Below are positions 24,331 through 32,773 of a stretch of DNA of 64,000 bases, piece by piece. A model generated the notes under the pieces. The model searched no databases and had not been told where the DNA came from. It saw nothing but the letters and a program-made list of their open reading frames with translations. Position numbers and translations under genes: made by a program. Position 1 is the stretch's first letter, and each line of letters opens with the position of its first letter. The DNA is from DASRIA01 sp963768885. GTDB lineage: Bacteria > Actinomycetota > Thermoleophilia > Solirubrobacterales > JBBDJG01. The stretch lies in the NCBI GenBank assembly GCA_963768885.1, contig CAVYJN010000008.1:186001-250000 (forward strand), written 5' to 3'.

Positions 24331-24933
24331 TTACGCGGGCGTCGCGATCTTGCGCTTCCTGGGCGCCTTCGCGGCGCGCTTCTTCCCGCCGTCGCGCGCA
24401 CCGGCGAACGCGGCCCGTGCCTCGGCCGTCGTGGGGTCGAAGTCGGGCTTGGTCCGGCCGAAGATCTCCGCGAGGTCGTCCCACAGCTGGAAGATCGAGG
24501 GCCGGCCCCAGAACCAGTAGCCGACGTAGACGCGCTCGATCCTCAGGCCGGGCGAGAGGATCAGCGTATGCGGCACCACCGCGTTGTCGTGGTGCTCGTC
24601 GGTGTACTCGTCGATCTCGAAACGGCTGCGCACCTCGAGCTTCTCGTCGCACAGGTAGGGCCAGTGCGCGCCGCTCGAGATCCTCAGCTTGTAGACGTCG
24701 TGCGGCTCGTTGGGCAGGATCGTCACGAGCCGCGTGAACGCGAGGTCACACCACTCGTGGAACCTGACCATCTCGCGCTGGTGCATGCGCTCGCGCGGGC
24801 AGTGCTCGCCGCGGCCGAGCATCAGGACCATCGCGTCCTCGCCCTGGAGGTCGGACAGGCGGTGCCGCACGCCATTCTCGTCCGGTAGCTCGAAGTCGGG
24901 GATCGTGCGTCCCGGTTCCAGTCCCTTGCTCAT
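24331..24933 (-). CDS. Redoxin/peroxiredoxin-like protein with basic tail
   Basis: 200 residues. The thioredoxin-fold start GRTIPDFELPDENGVRHRLSDL is typical of AhpC/TSA redoxins. The active-site region reads MLGRGEHCPRERMHQREM, so a peroxidatic-type cysteine is present, but the usual Pro-x3-Thr-x2-Cys motif is not; activity could be peroxidase or something else. A second cysteine lies in WPYLCDEKL. The last 20 residues are strongly basic (GGKKRAAKAPRKRK), unusual for a peroxiredoxin and suggestive of nucleic-acid or membrane contact. It is the last gene of an operon after two SMP-30-type proteins. Confidence 0.75.
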   Translation of the reverse strand: MSKGLEPGRTIPDFELPDENGVRHRLSDLQGEDAMVLMLGRGEHCPRERMHQREMVRFHEWCDLAFTRLVTILPNEPHDVYKLRISSGAHWPYLCDEKLEVRSRFEIDEYTDEHHDNAVVPHTLILSPGLRIERVYVGYWFWGRPSIFQLWDDLAEIFGRTKPDFDPTTAEARAAFAGARDGGKKRAAKAPRKRKIATPA

Positions 24934-24951
24934 CTTTCAGCTCCTCTCTCC

Positions 24952-26316
24952 CTACGCGGGACGGATGCCGGGGATTGCGAGCCGGATCCGGTAGATGCTC
25001 GTCAGCGCGGTCACGTAGAGCGTGCGTCCGTCGTCGTCGCCCCACGCGAGGTTGTGCGGGTCCTCCGGCAGCTCGAGCAGGCCGAGCCGCTCGCCCGCCG
25101 GCGACAGGATCCAGATCCCGCCCGGGCCGCACACGTACAGGTTTCCCTCACGATCGACCTTGATCCCGTCGATCGCGTCGTCCCCGTGCTCGGAGGTGAG
25201 GTCGCAGAGCACGGATCCGCTGGTGGCGGCGCCGTCCGACGCGATCTCGTAGCGCATCACGACCTTGTGCCCGAGGTCCCAGTCCCCCACGTACAGGTAG
25301 CGCTCGTCGGGAGAGAACGCGAGGCCGTTCGGCCCCTCGAGCTCGTCGCTGACGAGGAACACCTCGCCGTCGCGCACGCCGAAGACGCCGCTGAACGGCA
25401 GCTCCTTGGCGGCGTCGTCGAAGACGCCCGGGAGCCCGAACGGCGGATCGGTGAAGTACAGCGCCCCGTCGGAGCGGTAGACGAGGTCGTTGGGGCTGTT
25501 CAGCCGGTGCCCGTCGAAGCTGTCCGCGAGCACGGTGGTGTCCCCGTGCGGGTTGACCCGGATCACCCGGCGGTTGCCGTGCTGGCAGATCGTCAGCAGG
25601 CCGTCCGGGCTGAACGTGAGGCCGTTGGAACCCGGCTGGTGGAAGCGGCCGATGTCGGTGCCCGTGTAACCGCTCTTGGGCCGGAACACCGTGACGCCCT
25701 CGCCCGGGACGAGGCGGTAGATCGCGTTCGTGTTGGGCGAGCTGAACAGCAGCGCGCCGTCGCGCCACACCGGGCCCTCCGTGAACTCGAACCCGCCGGC
25801 GACACGCTCCAGCACCGCCTGGCGCGGCACCACGTTCTCGATCCGCGGATCGAGCTCGGCGAGCTCGTACGGCGCACGCTCGACGGCCGCCGCGCGGTCC
25901 CGCGCATAGAGGTCGAGCGTGGCGCTGCGCATCCAGATGTAGTTGCGCGGCGACGTCGAGATCGGGCCGTTGATGCCGAACACGGCGATCTGGAAGCGGT
26001 CGCCGGGACGCGCGTCCCGCGTCAGCACCACACGATTGGGGGCGTTGAAGCCGCCCACCACCGGGCCGCCCGTGTCGCCGAGCACGAGCGGAAGCTCGCC
26101 GTTCACCCACACCTCGGCGTAGTCGTCGATCACGACCTCGAAGACCACCGTCGCGCCCGCCGTGTCGAGGTCGCCGACCTCCTCCGGGAGCGTCACGTCG
26201 ATCCGGTACCAGTTGAAGCTGACGCGCCCGTTCCCGAGGCGACGCGTCGTGTCCGCCGGAGCGAGCACATCCCAGCCGGAGTCGTCGAAGTCGGCTCTCT
26301 CGGCGTGCGGGACCAC
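24952..26316 (-). CDS. SMP-30/gluconolactonase-type protein with N-terminal carbohydrate-binding-like domain
   Basis: 454 residues from GTG 26316. The first 140 residues look like a galactose-binding-type beta-sandwich (SFNWYRIDVTLPE, VVIDDYAEVWVNGE). The rest is a six-bladed propeller of the SMP-30/gluconolactonase/LRE family: EGPVWRDGALLFSS, RLNSPNDLVYRSDGALYFTDPPFGL and DAIDGIKVDREGNLYVCGPGG hold the metal-binding Glu, Asn and Asp. Expected activity is hydrolysis of a sugar lactone. The frame upstream of the GTG is closed by TGA, yet codons for an expected N-terminal segment lie in another frame at 26318-26389. A frameshift at about 26320-26330 may have cut off the true start. It sits in an operon with a second SMP-30 and a redoxin. 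Confidence 0.8.
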   Translation of the reverse strand: MVPHAERADFDDSGWDVLAPADTTRRLGNGRVSFNWYRIDVTLPEEVGDLDTAGATVVFEVVIDDYAEVWVNGELPLVLGDTGGPVVGGFNAPNRVVLTRDARPGDRFQIAVFGINGPISTSPRNYIWMRSATLDLYARDRAAAVERAPYELAELDPRIENVVPRQAVLERVAGGFEFTEGPVWRDGALLFSSPNTNAIYRLVPGEGVTVFRPKSGYTGTDIGRFHQPGSNGLTFSPDGLLTICQHGNRRVIRVNPHGDTTVLADSFDGHRLNSPNDLVYRSDGALYFTDPPFGLPGVFDDAAKELPFSGVFGVRDGEVFLVSDELEGPNGLAFSPDERYLYVGDWDLGHKVVMRYEIASDGAATSGSVLCDLTSEHGDDAIDGIKVDREGNLYVCGPGGIWILSPAGERLGLLELPEDPHNLAWGDDDGRTLYVTALTSIYRIRLAIPGIRPA

Positions 26317-26317
26317 G

Positions 26318-26389
26318 TCATGCGGAGATCACCGCGTCGGCACCGGCGTTGTCGATCACCCTGCGGGTGCGTACGAATGTCATGGTCAT
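26318..26389 (-). other. 23-codon frame between two SMP-30 genes, possible frameshifted 5' end
   Basis: ATG 26389 overlaps the stop of the upstream SMP-30 gene (ATGA), and 23 codons later TGA 26320-26318 ends the frame 1 base before the next gene's GTG. The peptide (FVRTRRVIDNAGADAVIS) reads smoothly into PHDVVPHAERADFDDSGW if one base is removed. It is therefore more likely the true N-terminus of the downstream protein than a separate gene. The peptide also vaguely resembles the start of GlcG/HbpS proteins. Confidence 0.4.
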
Positions 26390-27324
26390 GCTCCCTTCGC
26401 GTCGAGGCCCGCGGCCCAGACCGCGGTGTCGGTGGTGATGAACAGGACGTCGGAGCGCGGCCCGGCCCATGTGAAGTTGACTGCGCCCGGGAGCGCGATC
26501 CGGCCGATCTGCGCGCCGGTTGCGTCGAACACGTCGACCCCGGCGAACGACGAGGCATACACGCGCCCGTCGCTGTCGCACTTGATCCCGTCGGGGAACC
26601 CCGCGTCGGTGACCGCGAAGACACGCTCGTGCTCGAGCCGCCTGCCGTCGACGACGTCGAACGCGACGACGTGGTGGGGCCGGTCGTCGTAGAAGGAGCC
26701 CTCCTCCTGGTTGGCGCCGGAGTCGGTCACGTAGAGCGTGCGCTGGTCCGGCGCGAACGCGATGCCGTTGGGCTTGTCGAAGGACGACGAGACGACTTCG
26801 GCCTCGCGCGAGGAAGGATCGACCCGGTAGACGTGGTCGCCCGTGTGCGGCGCGGGCCGGAAGCCCTGAAGGTGACCGTAGCTGGGGTCGGTGAACCAGA
26901 CGGAGCCGTCGGCGCCGACCGCCACGTCGTTGGGTGAGTTGAGCGGAGCACCGCTCGATTGCTCGCACAACGTCTCGGCCGCGCCGCTCGCGCGGTCGAC
27001 CAGCGTGATCCGCGCCGGCTCCGCGTGGCTGCCCTGCTCGCATACGACCAAGCGGCCGTCCGGGGCAAGGGTCATGCCGTTGGCGCCGTTCGCCGCGTCG
27101 CGCACCGTGTCGACCTCGCCGGACCCGATGTCGAGCCGGCGGATCGCGACCACCCCGTCGCGCGGCAGGGAGGTGAAGTACAGCGCGTGCTCCTCGCGCA
27201 CGTACACCGGGCCCTCGTGTGCGTCGGTTTCGACGATGCGGTCGAGGCGCGGCTCGTCACCGAGGACGGCGGCGAACGCGGGACCGTATGACTCGAAGGC
27301 GCGCGTTGGTGTGGCGAGATCCAT
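26386..27324 (-). CDS. SMP-30/gluconolactonase/LRE family protein
   Basis: 312 residues from ATG 27324, a complete six-bladed propeller without extra domains. Metal-site residues are visible: Glu in HEGPVYVREEHALYFTS, Asn in LNSPNDVAVGADGSVWFTDPSYG, and Asp in GFPDGIKCDSDGRVYASS. The family hydrolyses sugar lactones and some organophosphates, or acts as a calcium-binding regulator. Together with the following SMP-30 protein and redoxin it forms a minus-strand operon. The transcription start is probably near the GTAACGATCG box 33 bases upstream. Confidence 0.88.
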   Translation of the reverse strand: MDLATPTRAFESYGPAFAAVLGDEPRLDRIVETDAHEGPVYVREEHALYFTSLPRDGVVAIRRLDIGSGEVDTVRDAANGANGMTLAPDGRLVVCEQGSHAEPARITLVDRASGAAETLCEQSSGAPLNSPNDVAVGADGSVWFTDPSYGHLQGFRPAPHTGDHVYRVDPSSREAEVVSSSFDKPNGIAFAPDQRTLYVTDSGANQEEGSFYDDRPHHVVAFDVVDGRRLEHERVFAVTDAGFPDGIKCDSDGRVYASSFAGVDVFDATGAQIGRIALPGAVNFTWAGPRSDVLFITTDTAVWAAGLDAKGA

Positions 27325-27347
27325 GCACGCCGAGTCTCCCCTGGCCG

Positions 27348-27357
27348 CGATCGTTAC
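27348..27357 (-). promoter_or_regulatory. GTAACGATCG box upstream of the SMP-30 operon
   Basis: GTAACGATCG on the minus strand begins 33 bases before ATG 27324, the same decamer and spacing as before the GH15 gene (11748-11757). Confidence 0.4.
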
Positions 27358-27465
27358 GGAGGGCGCCGCTGTAATTCCTCCGACTTCCACTGGACCACAA
27401 CAGCGAAAGCAGTTAGGTCGCGCGCGCAGCCGGGTATCCGCTGCAATCGAAGAACGCCACGAGCG

Positions 27466-27741
27466 ATGGATCACAACGGTCTCGACACAGCCGAGCAGAT
27501 GACATGCCAGGAGCTGGTCGAATTGGTGACCGACCATCTCGAGGGTGCGCTCGAACCGGGCGACGCGCAGCGCTTCGAGGAGCACCTGCGCATGTGCGGG
27601 CACTGCGTCGACTACGTCGAGCAGATCGAGATCGTGGTCGGGGCGCTGCGCGGGCTCGACGACCAGCCGCTGCCCGACGAGCTGCGCGAGCGGCTGATCG
27701 CGGCCTTCCGCGAGTGGAAGCAAGCGGGCCTGCCCGGCTGA
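27466..27741 (+). CDS. Anti-sigma factor-like zinc-finger protein
   Basis: 91 residues from ATG 27466. The ZAS-type zinc motif HX3CX2C is seen as His40-x3-Cys44-x2-Cys47 (EEHLRMCGHC), with the partner Cys14 and nearby His24 in the first helix. Such domains bind ECF sigma factors and release them on oxidation or by other signals. There is no membrane segment, so it would be cytoplasmic and possibly redox-sensing. Unusually, no ECF sigma gene lies next to it; the nearest, at 32774, is 5 kb away and itself frame-disrupted. GGGTAT at 27430-27435 might be an alternative-sigma -10. Confidence 0.8.
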   Translation: MDHNGLDTAEQMTCQELVELVTDHLEGALEPGDAQRFEEHLRMCGHCVDYVEQIEIVVGALRGLDDQPLPDELRERLIAAFREWKQAGLPG

Positions 27742-27756
27742 GGACTACGCCGGCGG

Positions 27757-28089
27757 CTACCGGCGGCGCCACGCGCCGCCGAACAGGCGCGAGAGACGGC
27801 CGGACGACGTGTTCGCGCGGAACTCGGGGGCGCCGGGGTCGGGCTCGGGCAGCGCCGCCGCCTCCTGTGCGTCGATCGTGAGCGTGACCAGCCGCTCGGC
27901 GATCCGCCCGACCTCCGGGGCGTCGACGAACCGCAGCCCGTTCGAAGTCGCGATCACGATGCCGTCGAAGATGTGCTCCTGGGGGTTCTCGAGCACCCGC
28001 TCGACGTGCCCGACCAGCTCGCCGTCGGAGGAGCGCACCTCGGTGCGCCGCTCCAGCAGCTTGTATGAGATCGCGTGGCCCTCGTCCAT
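27757..28089 (-). CDS. PRC-barrel-like protein
   Basis: 110 residues. The first 80 residues (EVRSSDGELVGHVERVLENPQEHIFDGIVIATSNGLRFVDAPEVGRIAERLVTL) match the six-strand PRC-barrel/DUF2171 pattern, in which a short DG.. turn starts each barrel. The final 30 residues are a disordered tail ending in Arg-rich RLFGGAWRRR. PRC-barrel proteins are scaffold-like, for example in RimM and photosynthetic reaction centres; here no partner is known. The gene is convergent with the zinc-finger gene and next to two paralogous helical proteins. Confidence 0.7.
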   Translation of the reverse strand: MDEGHAISYKLLERRTEVRSSDGELVGHVERVLENPQEHIFDGIVIATSNGLRFVDAPEVGRIAERLVTLTIDAQEAAALPEPDPGAPEFRANTSSGRLSRLFGGAWRRR

Positions 28090-28144
28090 CCCGGGAAGCG
28101 TATCCCGTCAGGGGCGAGTCGCTGCTGACCGGCGGCCCGATCCG

Positions 28145-28969
28145 CTAGCGCGTGAAGAAGCGCCGCACGCGGCCCTTGCGGGAGTGCGGCGGCTGGCTCT
28201 TGTGCTTCGCCGGCTGCGCCGGGGCCGCGGTCTGCGCGGGGGCGCCGACGGTCACGAGCTCCGGCTCGGGCTCCGGCGCCGCCGGCACCGGCTCCGCGGG
28301 CTGCTGCACGGCCTCGGGAACCTCGGCGCCGGACGCACGATCGGGGTCAGCTTGATGCGCGGCTCGGCCGGCTGCTCGGGCTCCGGCTCGACGGCGACCG
28401 GCTCCTCGCGTGCGAGGCTCCGGGGCGGCCGCGACGGGCTGGCTCGGGCGCGGGCTGCTCCGCCGCGGGCTCGGGCGCGGGGGCGGCGCGACCTCCGTCT
28501 CAGGCTCGGGGGCGGGCGGCGCGACCGCCGGCTCCTGGGCGACCGGCGCGGGCGCCTGCTCCGCCGCGGCCAACTCGCGGGCGAGCTCGGACTCGGGCTC
28601 GGGCACGTTTCGCAGCGCGGTGATCGCGTCGTCGAGCTCGACCTTGAGCGCCTCCGCCATGCCGTTCACGGTCGAGGCGAGCAGCTCGAGGCTGTTGATC
28701 AGGTTGAACGCCCGGTCGAGCGCGAACCTGAGCGCCTCGCGCGCTTCGTGCTCGGAGCGCTGGGTGAGCTCGCGGGCTTCGCGGATCGCGTCCAGCTCGA
28801 TCGCCGCCACGCGCGCGACTGCGGTGTCGATGATGCGCCGCAGCTCGGGCTCGAGAGCCGCCGGCAGATTGCTCGCGGCGCTCTGCGCGGGCCCGGCGAC
28901 GCTTTGTCCCATCCCTGTGATCGCTTCGGGCGTGACGTCCTCTGAGTTGCTCTTGTCGGTGATGGCCAA
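28145..28969 (-). CDS. Helical-core protein, paralogue of the gene at 29092, with Pro/Glu-rich tail
   Basis: 274 residues if TTG 28969 is used, which has GGGAGG upstream; the frame is open to 29026. After a short N-terminus comes a helical core (about residues 35-120) with ALEPELRRIIDTAVARV, AIELDAIREARELTQR and ELLASTVNGM, shared with the neighbour. A long Pro/Ala/Glu tail follows and ends in a basic KGRVRRFFTR. Between about 28325 and 28480 the displayed frame is Arg-rich, while other frames give PAPEPAAEQPAPEPA and EEPVAVEPEPEQPAEP. Compensating indels are therefore likely in this tail. Function is unknown; no membrane segment or signal peptide is seen. Confidence 0.6.
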   Translation of the reverse strand: MAITDKSNSEDVTPEAITGMGQSVAGPAQSAASNLPAALEPELRRIIDTAVARVAAIELDAIREARELTQRSEHEAREALRFALDRAFNLINSLELLASTVNGMAEALKVELDDAITALRNVPEPESELARELAAAEQAPAPVAQEPAVAPPAPEPETEVAPPPRPSPRRSSPRPSQPVAAAPEPRTRGAGRRRAGARAAGRAAHQADPDRASGAEVPEAVQQPAEPVPAAPEPEPELVTVGAPAQTAAPAQPAKHKSQPPHSRKGRVRRFFTR

Positions 28970-29091
28970 GACGAGCCTCCCTTGCTCTGGCTGCGAACGC
29001 AAGGAATCTACCCTGCGCAGGCACAAACCGCAATTCGAGTTGATGCGGACGCTGCTTCGCCGGGAACACGTGCAGCCGGCCGTCGAACGAC

Positions 29092-30051
29092 CTAGTGGCG
29101 CGCGAAAAGCCGCCGCAGCAGCGTCCTGCGCTGCCCGATCTCGGGCGCCCCAGCGTCGTCGGGCTGGCCGGAGTAGATCTCGTCGAGCAGCGGCAGGAAA
29201 CGGCGACCGAGGTTGAATCGCAACAGTGAGCGCTCGGCCTGCTCGCGGGTCTTGCCGCTGTCCCTCATCTTCACGATCTGCTCGCGGAACATCTCCGTCA
29301 GCTCCGGGCTCGGCTCGACTTCGGGTTCGGCTTCGGGCGCTGCGCCGTTCGTGCTCGGCTCGGCGGCCACCGGCCCTGCGCTCTGCTCCATCTCGGGTTC
29401 GCGCCGAGAGGTGGGCTCGGCCGCCGGCGCGGTCTGCGCCTCCGGCCCGGGCTCGGGCGCTTCCGCCTCGCCGACGGTTGCCTGCCGGGCGTCCGGCTCG
29501 CGCGAGAGGTCCGACTCGGCCTCGGTGACCTGCTCCAACACCTCGAGCGCCTCGTCGACCTCGAGCCGGAGCGCGAAAACCATCCCGTTGACGGTGGTCG
29601 CGAACAGCTCCAAGGCACTCATCAGCTCGGAGGCTCTCTGGAGCGCCGCTTCCAGGTGCTCACGGCCCTCCTGTGCGGCCCGCTGCGTGAGCTCTCGTGT
29701 CTGCTGGATCGCGTCCAGCTCGATCGCCGCGACCTTCGCAACGGCCGTGTCGATGACCCGTCGCAGCTCCGGTTCGAGAGCCGCGGAAAGGGACTCGTGG
29801 GGCGTCGCGAGCGTCCCCCCGCTTAGGATCGGACGGGCGTGTCGCTCGCTTGCCCCCGTGGCCGGGGAAGGTCTGGCCGGCACGACCGGCGGCACGTTCA
29901 CCACCGCCTCGCCGCGCTCCGCCGGTCGAACGCTCTCGGCCGCCCTGGCTTCGTCCTCCACGAGCTTGTATCGGCATGGCTCCACCACGTGCGGCCCCGG
30001 CTGGGCCGCGGCTTTCCGTGCCTTCCTGGTGTGCCTCTCGAACAGTGCCAA
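29092..30051 (-). CDS. Helical-core protein of unknown function, paralogue of the gene at 28145
   Basis: 319 residues from ATG 30051. The chain has a basic N-terminus (RHTRKARKAAA), a linker, the shared helical core at about 85-170 (ALEPELRRVIDTAVAKV, AIELDAIQQTRELTQR, ELFATTVNGMVFAL), an acidic Pro/Glu linker, and a C-terminal helical region (TEMFREQIVKMRDSGKTREQAERSLLRFNLG) with a basic end RTLLRRLFARH. The two ends are both basic and the middle is acidic, as in its paralogue. No family is recognised. The pair stands directly before the polysaccharide locus and might act in it, but that rests on position alone. Confidence 0.7.
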   Translation of the reverse strand: MALFERHTRKARKAAAQPGPHVVEPCRYKLVEDEARAAESVRPAERGEAVVNVPPVVPARPSPATGASERHARPILSGGTLATPHESLSAALEPELRRVIDTAVAKVAAIELDAIQQTRELTQRAAQEGREHLEAALQRASELMSALELFATTVNGMVFALRLEVDEALEVLEQVTEAESDLSREPDARQATVGEAEAPEPGPEAQTAPAAEPTSRREPEMEQSAGPVAAEPSTNGAAPEAEPEVEPSPELTEMFREQIVKMRDSGKTREQAERSLLRFNLGRRFLPLLDEIYSGQPDDAGAPEIGQRRTLLRRLFARH

Positions 30052-30147
30052 GTCGAGTCGGGACCCTTGCCCGCTGCGAACGGGCTACACCCTACTCCCG
30101 CGTACAAGGCGGCTGCAATCTGAACATGGCGCGATGATCCAGCGCTG

Positions 30148-30153
30148 CATACT
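30148..30153 (+). promoter_or_regulatory. Candidate -10 CATACT for the polymerase gene at 30160
   Basis: CATACT ends 6 bases before ATG 30160 with no ribosome site between, another possible leaderless start. Confidence 0.3.
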
Positions 30154-30159
30154 GCGCGC

Positions 30160-32158
30160 ATGAACGCGTCCAGTCGCGTGGGCACGGCGGCGCTCCTCAT
30201 GCTCCCCGGCGCGCTCACGATCTACCTCGGCTTCAACGCCGGCGGCTTCTACCCGAACACTCAGGCCTTCGCGGCGCTGATACTCGCGGGGACGCTGGCG
30301 CTGCGGATCGCGCTCGCGGACGCACCGTTCGAGGGGTATGGCAGGCCACTCGCGCTTGCTGCCGGGGCGCTCGCGCTCTATCGCGGTGTGGACCGGCCTT
30401 TCCGGAGCTTGGTCCGACGCTCCCGGGCGCGCTGCCCTCGAGCTCGACCGCGTCGTCCTCTACCTGCTCGCGCTGCTCCTGTTCGGCTCGCTGCCGCGCA
30501 GCGGCGCCGGCGATCGCAGTGGATGTTGCGCGGCCTGGCCGTGGCGATCGTGGTCGTGTGCGTCTGCGGGTTGATCACCCGCGTGCTGCCGGACGTCTGG
30601 CCGATCGCGGGAACCGTCGCCGACGAGCGGCTGAGCTACCCGCTCACCTACTGGAACGCGCTCGGCCTGCTCGCCGCCGTCGGGACCATCCTCTGCTTCC
30701 ACTTCGCGTGCAGCCGGAGTGAACCGCCCGCCGTGCGAGTGCTCGGAGCCGCGGCCGTGCCGGTGTTGACGACGATCCTGTTCTTCACCTTCTCGCGTGG
30801 CGCGATCGCCGCCGGCATCGTGGGACTGATCACGTACATGGCGATCGCACGCCCGCCGGCTCTCCTGAGCGGCCTCGTGGCGGCCGTGCCGGCGGCCGTG
30901 GTCGCGATCGTGGCCGCGTACGGCGCGGACCTGCTCGCCACGGCCGACCCCACCAGCCCGGCCGCCGTCGACCAGGGCAAGGAGGTCGCATTGGTGGTGG
31001 GAGCGTGCGCCGTGACCGCCGCGCTCCTGCGGCTCTTGCTGCTGAGGCTCGATTCCCGGCTGAGCCTGGACGCGCTACCGGCACGAGCCCGTCGGCTGCT
31101 GCCCGTCGCCCTCGGCGCCGGAGCGGTCGCCGCAGTGGTCGCCCTGGTCGCGCTCGGGGCGCCCGGCTACGTCGGCGACAAGTACGACCGCTTCGTTGAG
31201 CGTGGGGAAACGCCGGTTGGCCAGCTGGGAGACCCTCGCACGCGGCTCACCGACCCCTCCAACAACGGCCGGATCGACCAGTGGGACGTAGCCGTCCAGA
31301 CGTTCCGGGGCTCACCGCTGGAGGGTGAGGGAGCCGGCACCTACCAGAACGTGTGGGTGCGGGAGCGGCCGATCACGCTCACCGTGCGTGATGCTCACTC
31401 GCTGTACGTGGAGGTGCTCGCCGAACTGGGTCTGGTCGGACTGGCGATTGCTGTGCTCTGGCGCTGGGCACGATCGTCGTCGCGCTTGGCGCCCGGACCC
31501 GCGGCCCGTCCCGAACGCCGTATGCGGTCGCCTTCGCCGCCGTGCTGGTGTGGGTGCTTCACGCGGGTGTCGACTGGGACTGGGAGATGCCGGCGGTCAC
31601 GCTGTGGGTGTTCGCGCTCGGAGGCGCGGCGCTTGCGCAGCCGCGCCGTGCACGGCACGGCGGCCGCTCATCGCGCCGGGACTGCGCATCGCGGCAACCG
31701 TCGCATGCCTGGCACTCGCCGCAGTCCCGGCCGTCGTGCTGGTCTCGCAGAACCGCCTCGACGACAGCGCCGACGCCTTCGCTCGCGGCGACTGCCGCGA
31801 GGCGGTCGACGCCGCGGATTCATCGATCTCGGTGCTGGGCTTCCGGCCCGAGCCGTACGAGGTGCGGGCGTTCTGCCGCCTACGTGAGGGACGTCGGCGT
31901 GACGCGATCCGGGATGTCGAGCATGCGCTCGACCGGGATCCGCAGAACTGGGTCTACCGCTACGACCTCGCGGTAGCGCGTGCGTCGGCGGGGCTCGATC
32001 CGCGCGAGGCGGCGGTTGCGGCGCTGCGCATGAACCCTCGCGACGCAGAGGCCATCGAGATGGCGAGACGTTTCAGGACAGCTTCGCCCAGGGAGTGGAG
32101 GTCGCAGGCGAGGGTCCTGCTCGCCGGAGCCCGGCCGTTCTACTTGTCGACGCGGTGA
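30160..32158 (+). CDS. O-antigen ligase/polymerase-type membrane protein with repeat-like C-terminus, frame-disrupted
   Basis: The protein runs through several frames. From ATG 30160 come membrane helices of the Wzy/WaaL type. Near 30380 it shifts to the frame giving AVWTGLSGAWSDAPGRAALELDRVVLYLLALLL, near 30505 it returns, then come ILFFTFSRGAIAAGIVGL and the large loop with LEGEGAGTYQNVW. Near 31460 it shifts to VLVWVLHAGVDWDWEMPAV, and near 31660 to a last frame ending with a soluble TPR-like region (ADAFARGDCREAVDAADSS, RRDAIRDVEHALDRDPQNWVYRYDLAVA). These proteins join or polymerise polyprenyl-linked glycans at the outer membrane face. A membrane polymerase with a C-terminal TPR-like domain is a known variant. 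The four shifts are most simply assembly indels. Confidence 0.65.
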
Positions 32159-32167
32159 CCCTCGCCG

Positions 32168-32696
32168 CTAGTCATCGTCGCACTCGTCGCCGTCCGGCTT
32201 CTTGGAGTGCTTCTTCGAGTCTTCCTCCGATTCTTTCTTCGACCCTGACTTCGACTTCGAATCCGGCCTGGAGTTCGAGGAGCTGCTGGCCTTCACCTTG
32301 TCGTCGCAGCTTTCCTCGCACTCGTCCTTCGACCTGGACTTGGAGGAGCCCGACCGCGACGAGAAGCTCGACTTCGATTCTTCCTTGCAGTACTGCACGT
32401 GCGAGCTGTTTCCCTTCGAGCCGCCCCACGACGTCGGGGACCCGGTGGTCGCGCCCGCGATGGCGACGAGCTCCCACGATGACGAGCGCGATCGACAGCG
32501 CCGGACTCATGAGCCCGGACCGCATCAGGCCTCGGCTGCGGGGAGTGGCCGAACGCCCGCTGCCCCGCGCACGCTTCATCGCCAGCAGCTTGATCCGATC
32601 GAGCTCTATCGGGCTTGGCTCCGGCCTTTCGCCCCGCAGCCGATCGGCAATCTCTTGCAGGTCAGGGGGCAGTCCGTCTTCTGGGAGATGAGCCAT
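32168..32696 (-). CDS. Single-pass protein with Ser/Lys/Asp/Glu-rich tail, frame-disrupted
   Basis: The start is ATG 32696. A cytoplasmic segment (PDLQEIADRLRGERPEPSPIELDRIKLLAMKRAR) precedes one membrane helix (LMSPALSIALVIVGA), and after a frameshift near 32475 the protein continues LVAIAGATTGSPTSWGGS. An outside tail of about 80 residues follows, made almost only of Ser, Lys, Asp and Glu with four cysteines (YCKEES, DECEESCDDK), ending at 32168. The composition suggests a flexible charged extracellular stalk or ion-binding tail. It diverges from an ECF sigma factor gene 78 bases away, as do many anti-sigma or target genes, but no zinc finger is present. No family is recognised. Confidence 0.5.
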
Positions 32697-32773
32697 CGCA
32701 CGCCCTTATACGAACGAGCGACCCGATTCCTGATCGAACATGATTGGCGGATGCGGCCGGGGCTCGTCCACCA

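Noticed and set aside
27430..27435. GGGTAT as a sigma-B-type -10 before the zinc-finger gene
   Set aside because: Spacing to ATG is plausible, but the -35 (GTTAGG) is weak and only one example is seen. Not strong enough to list.
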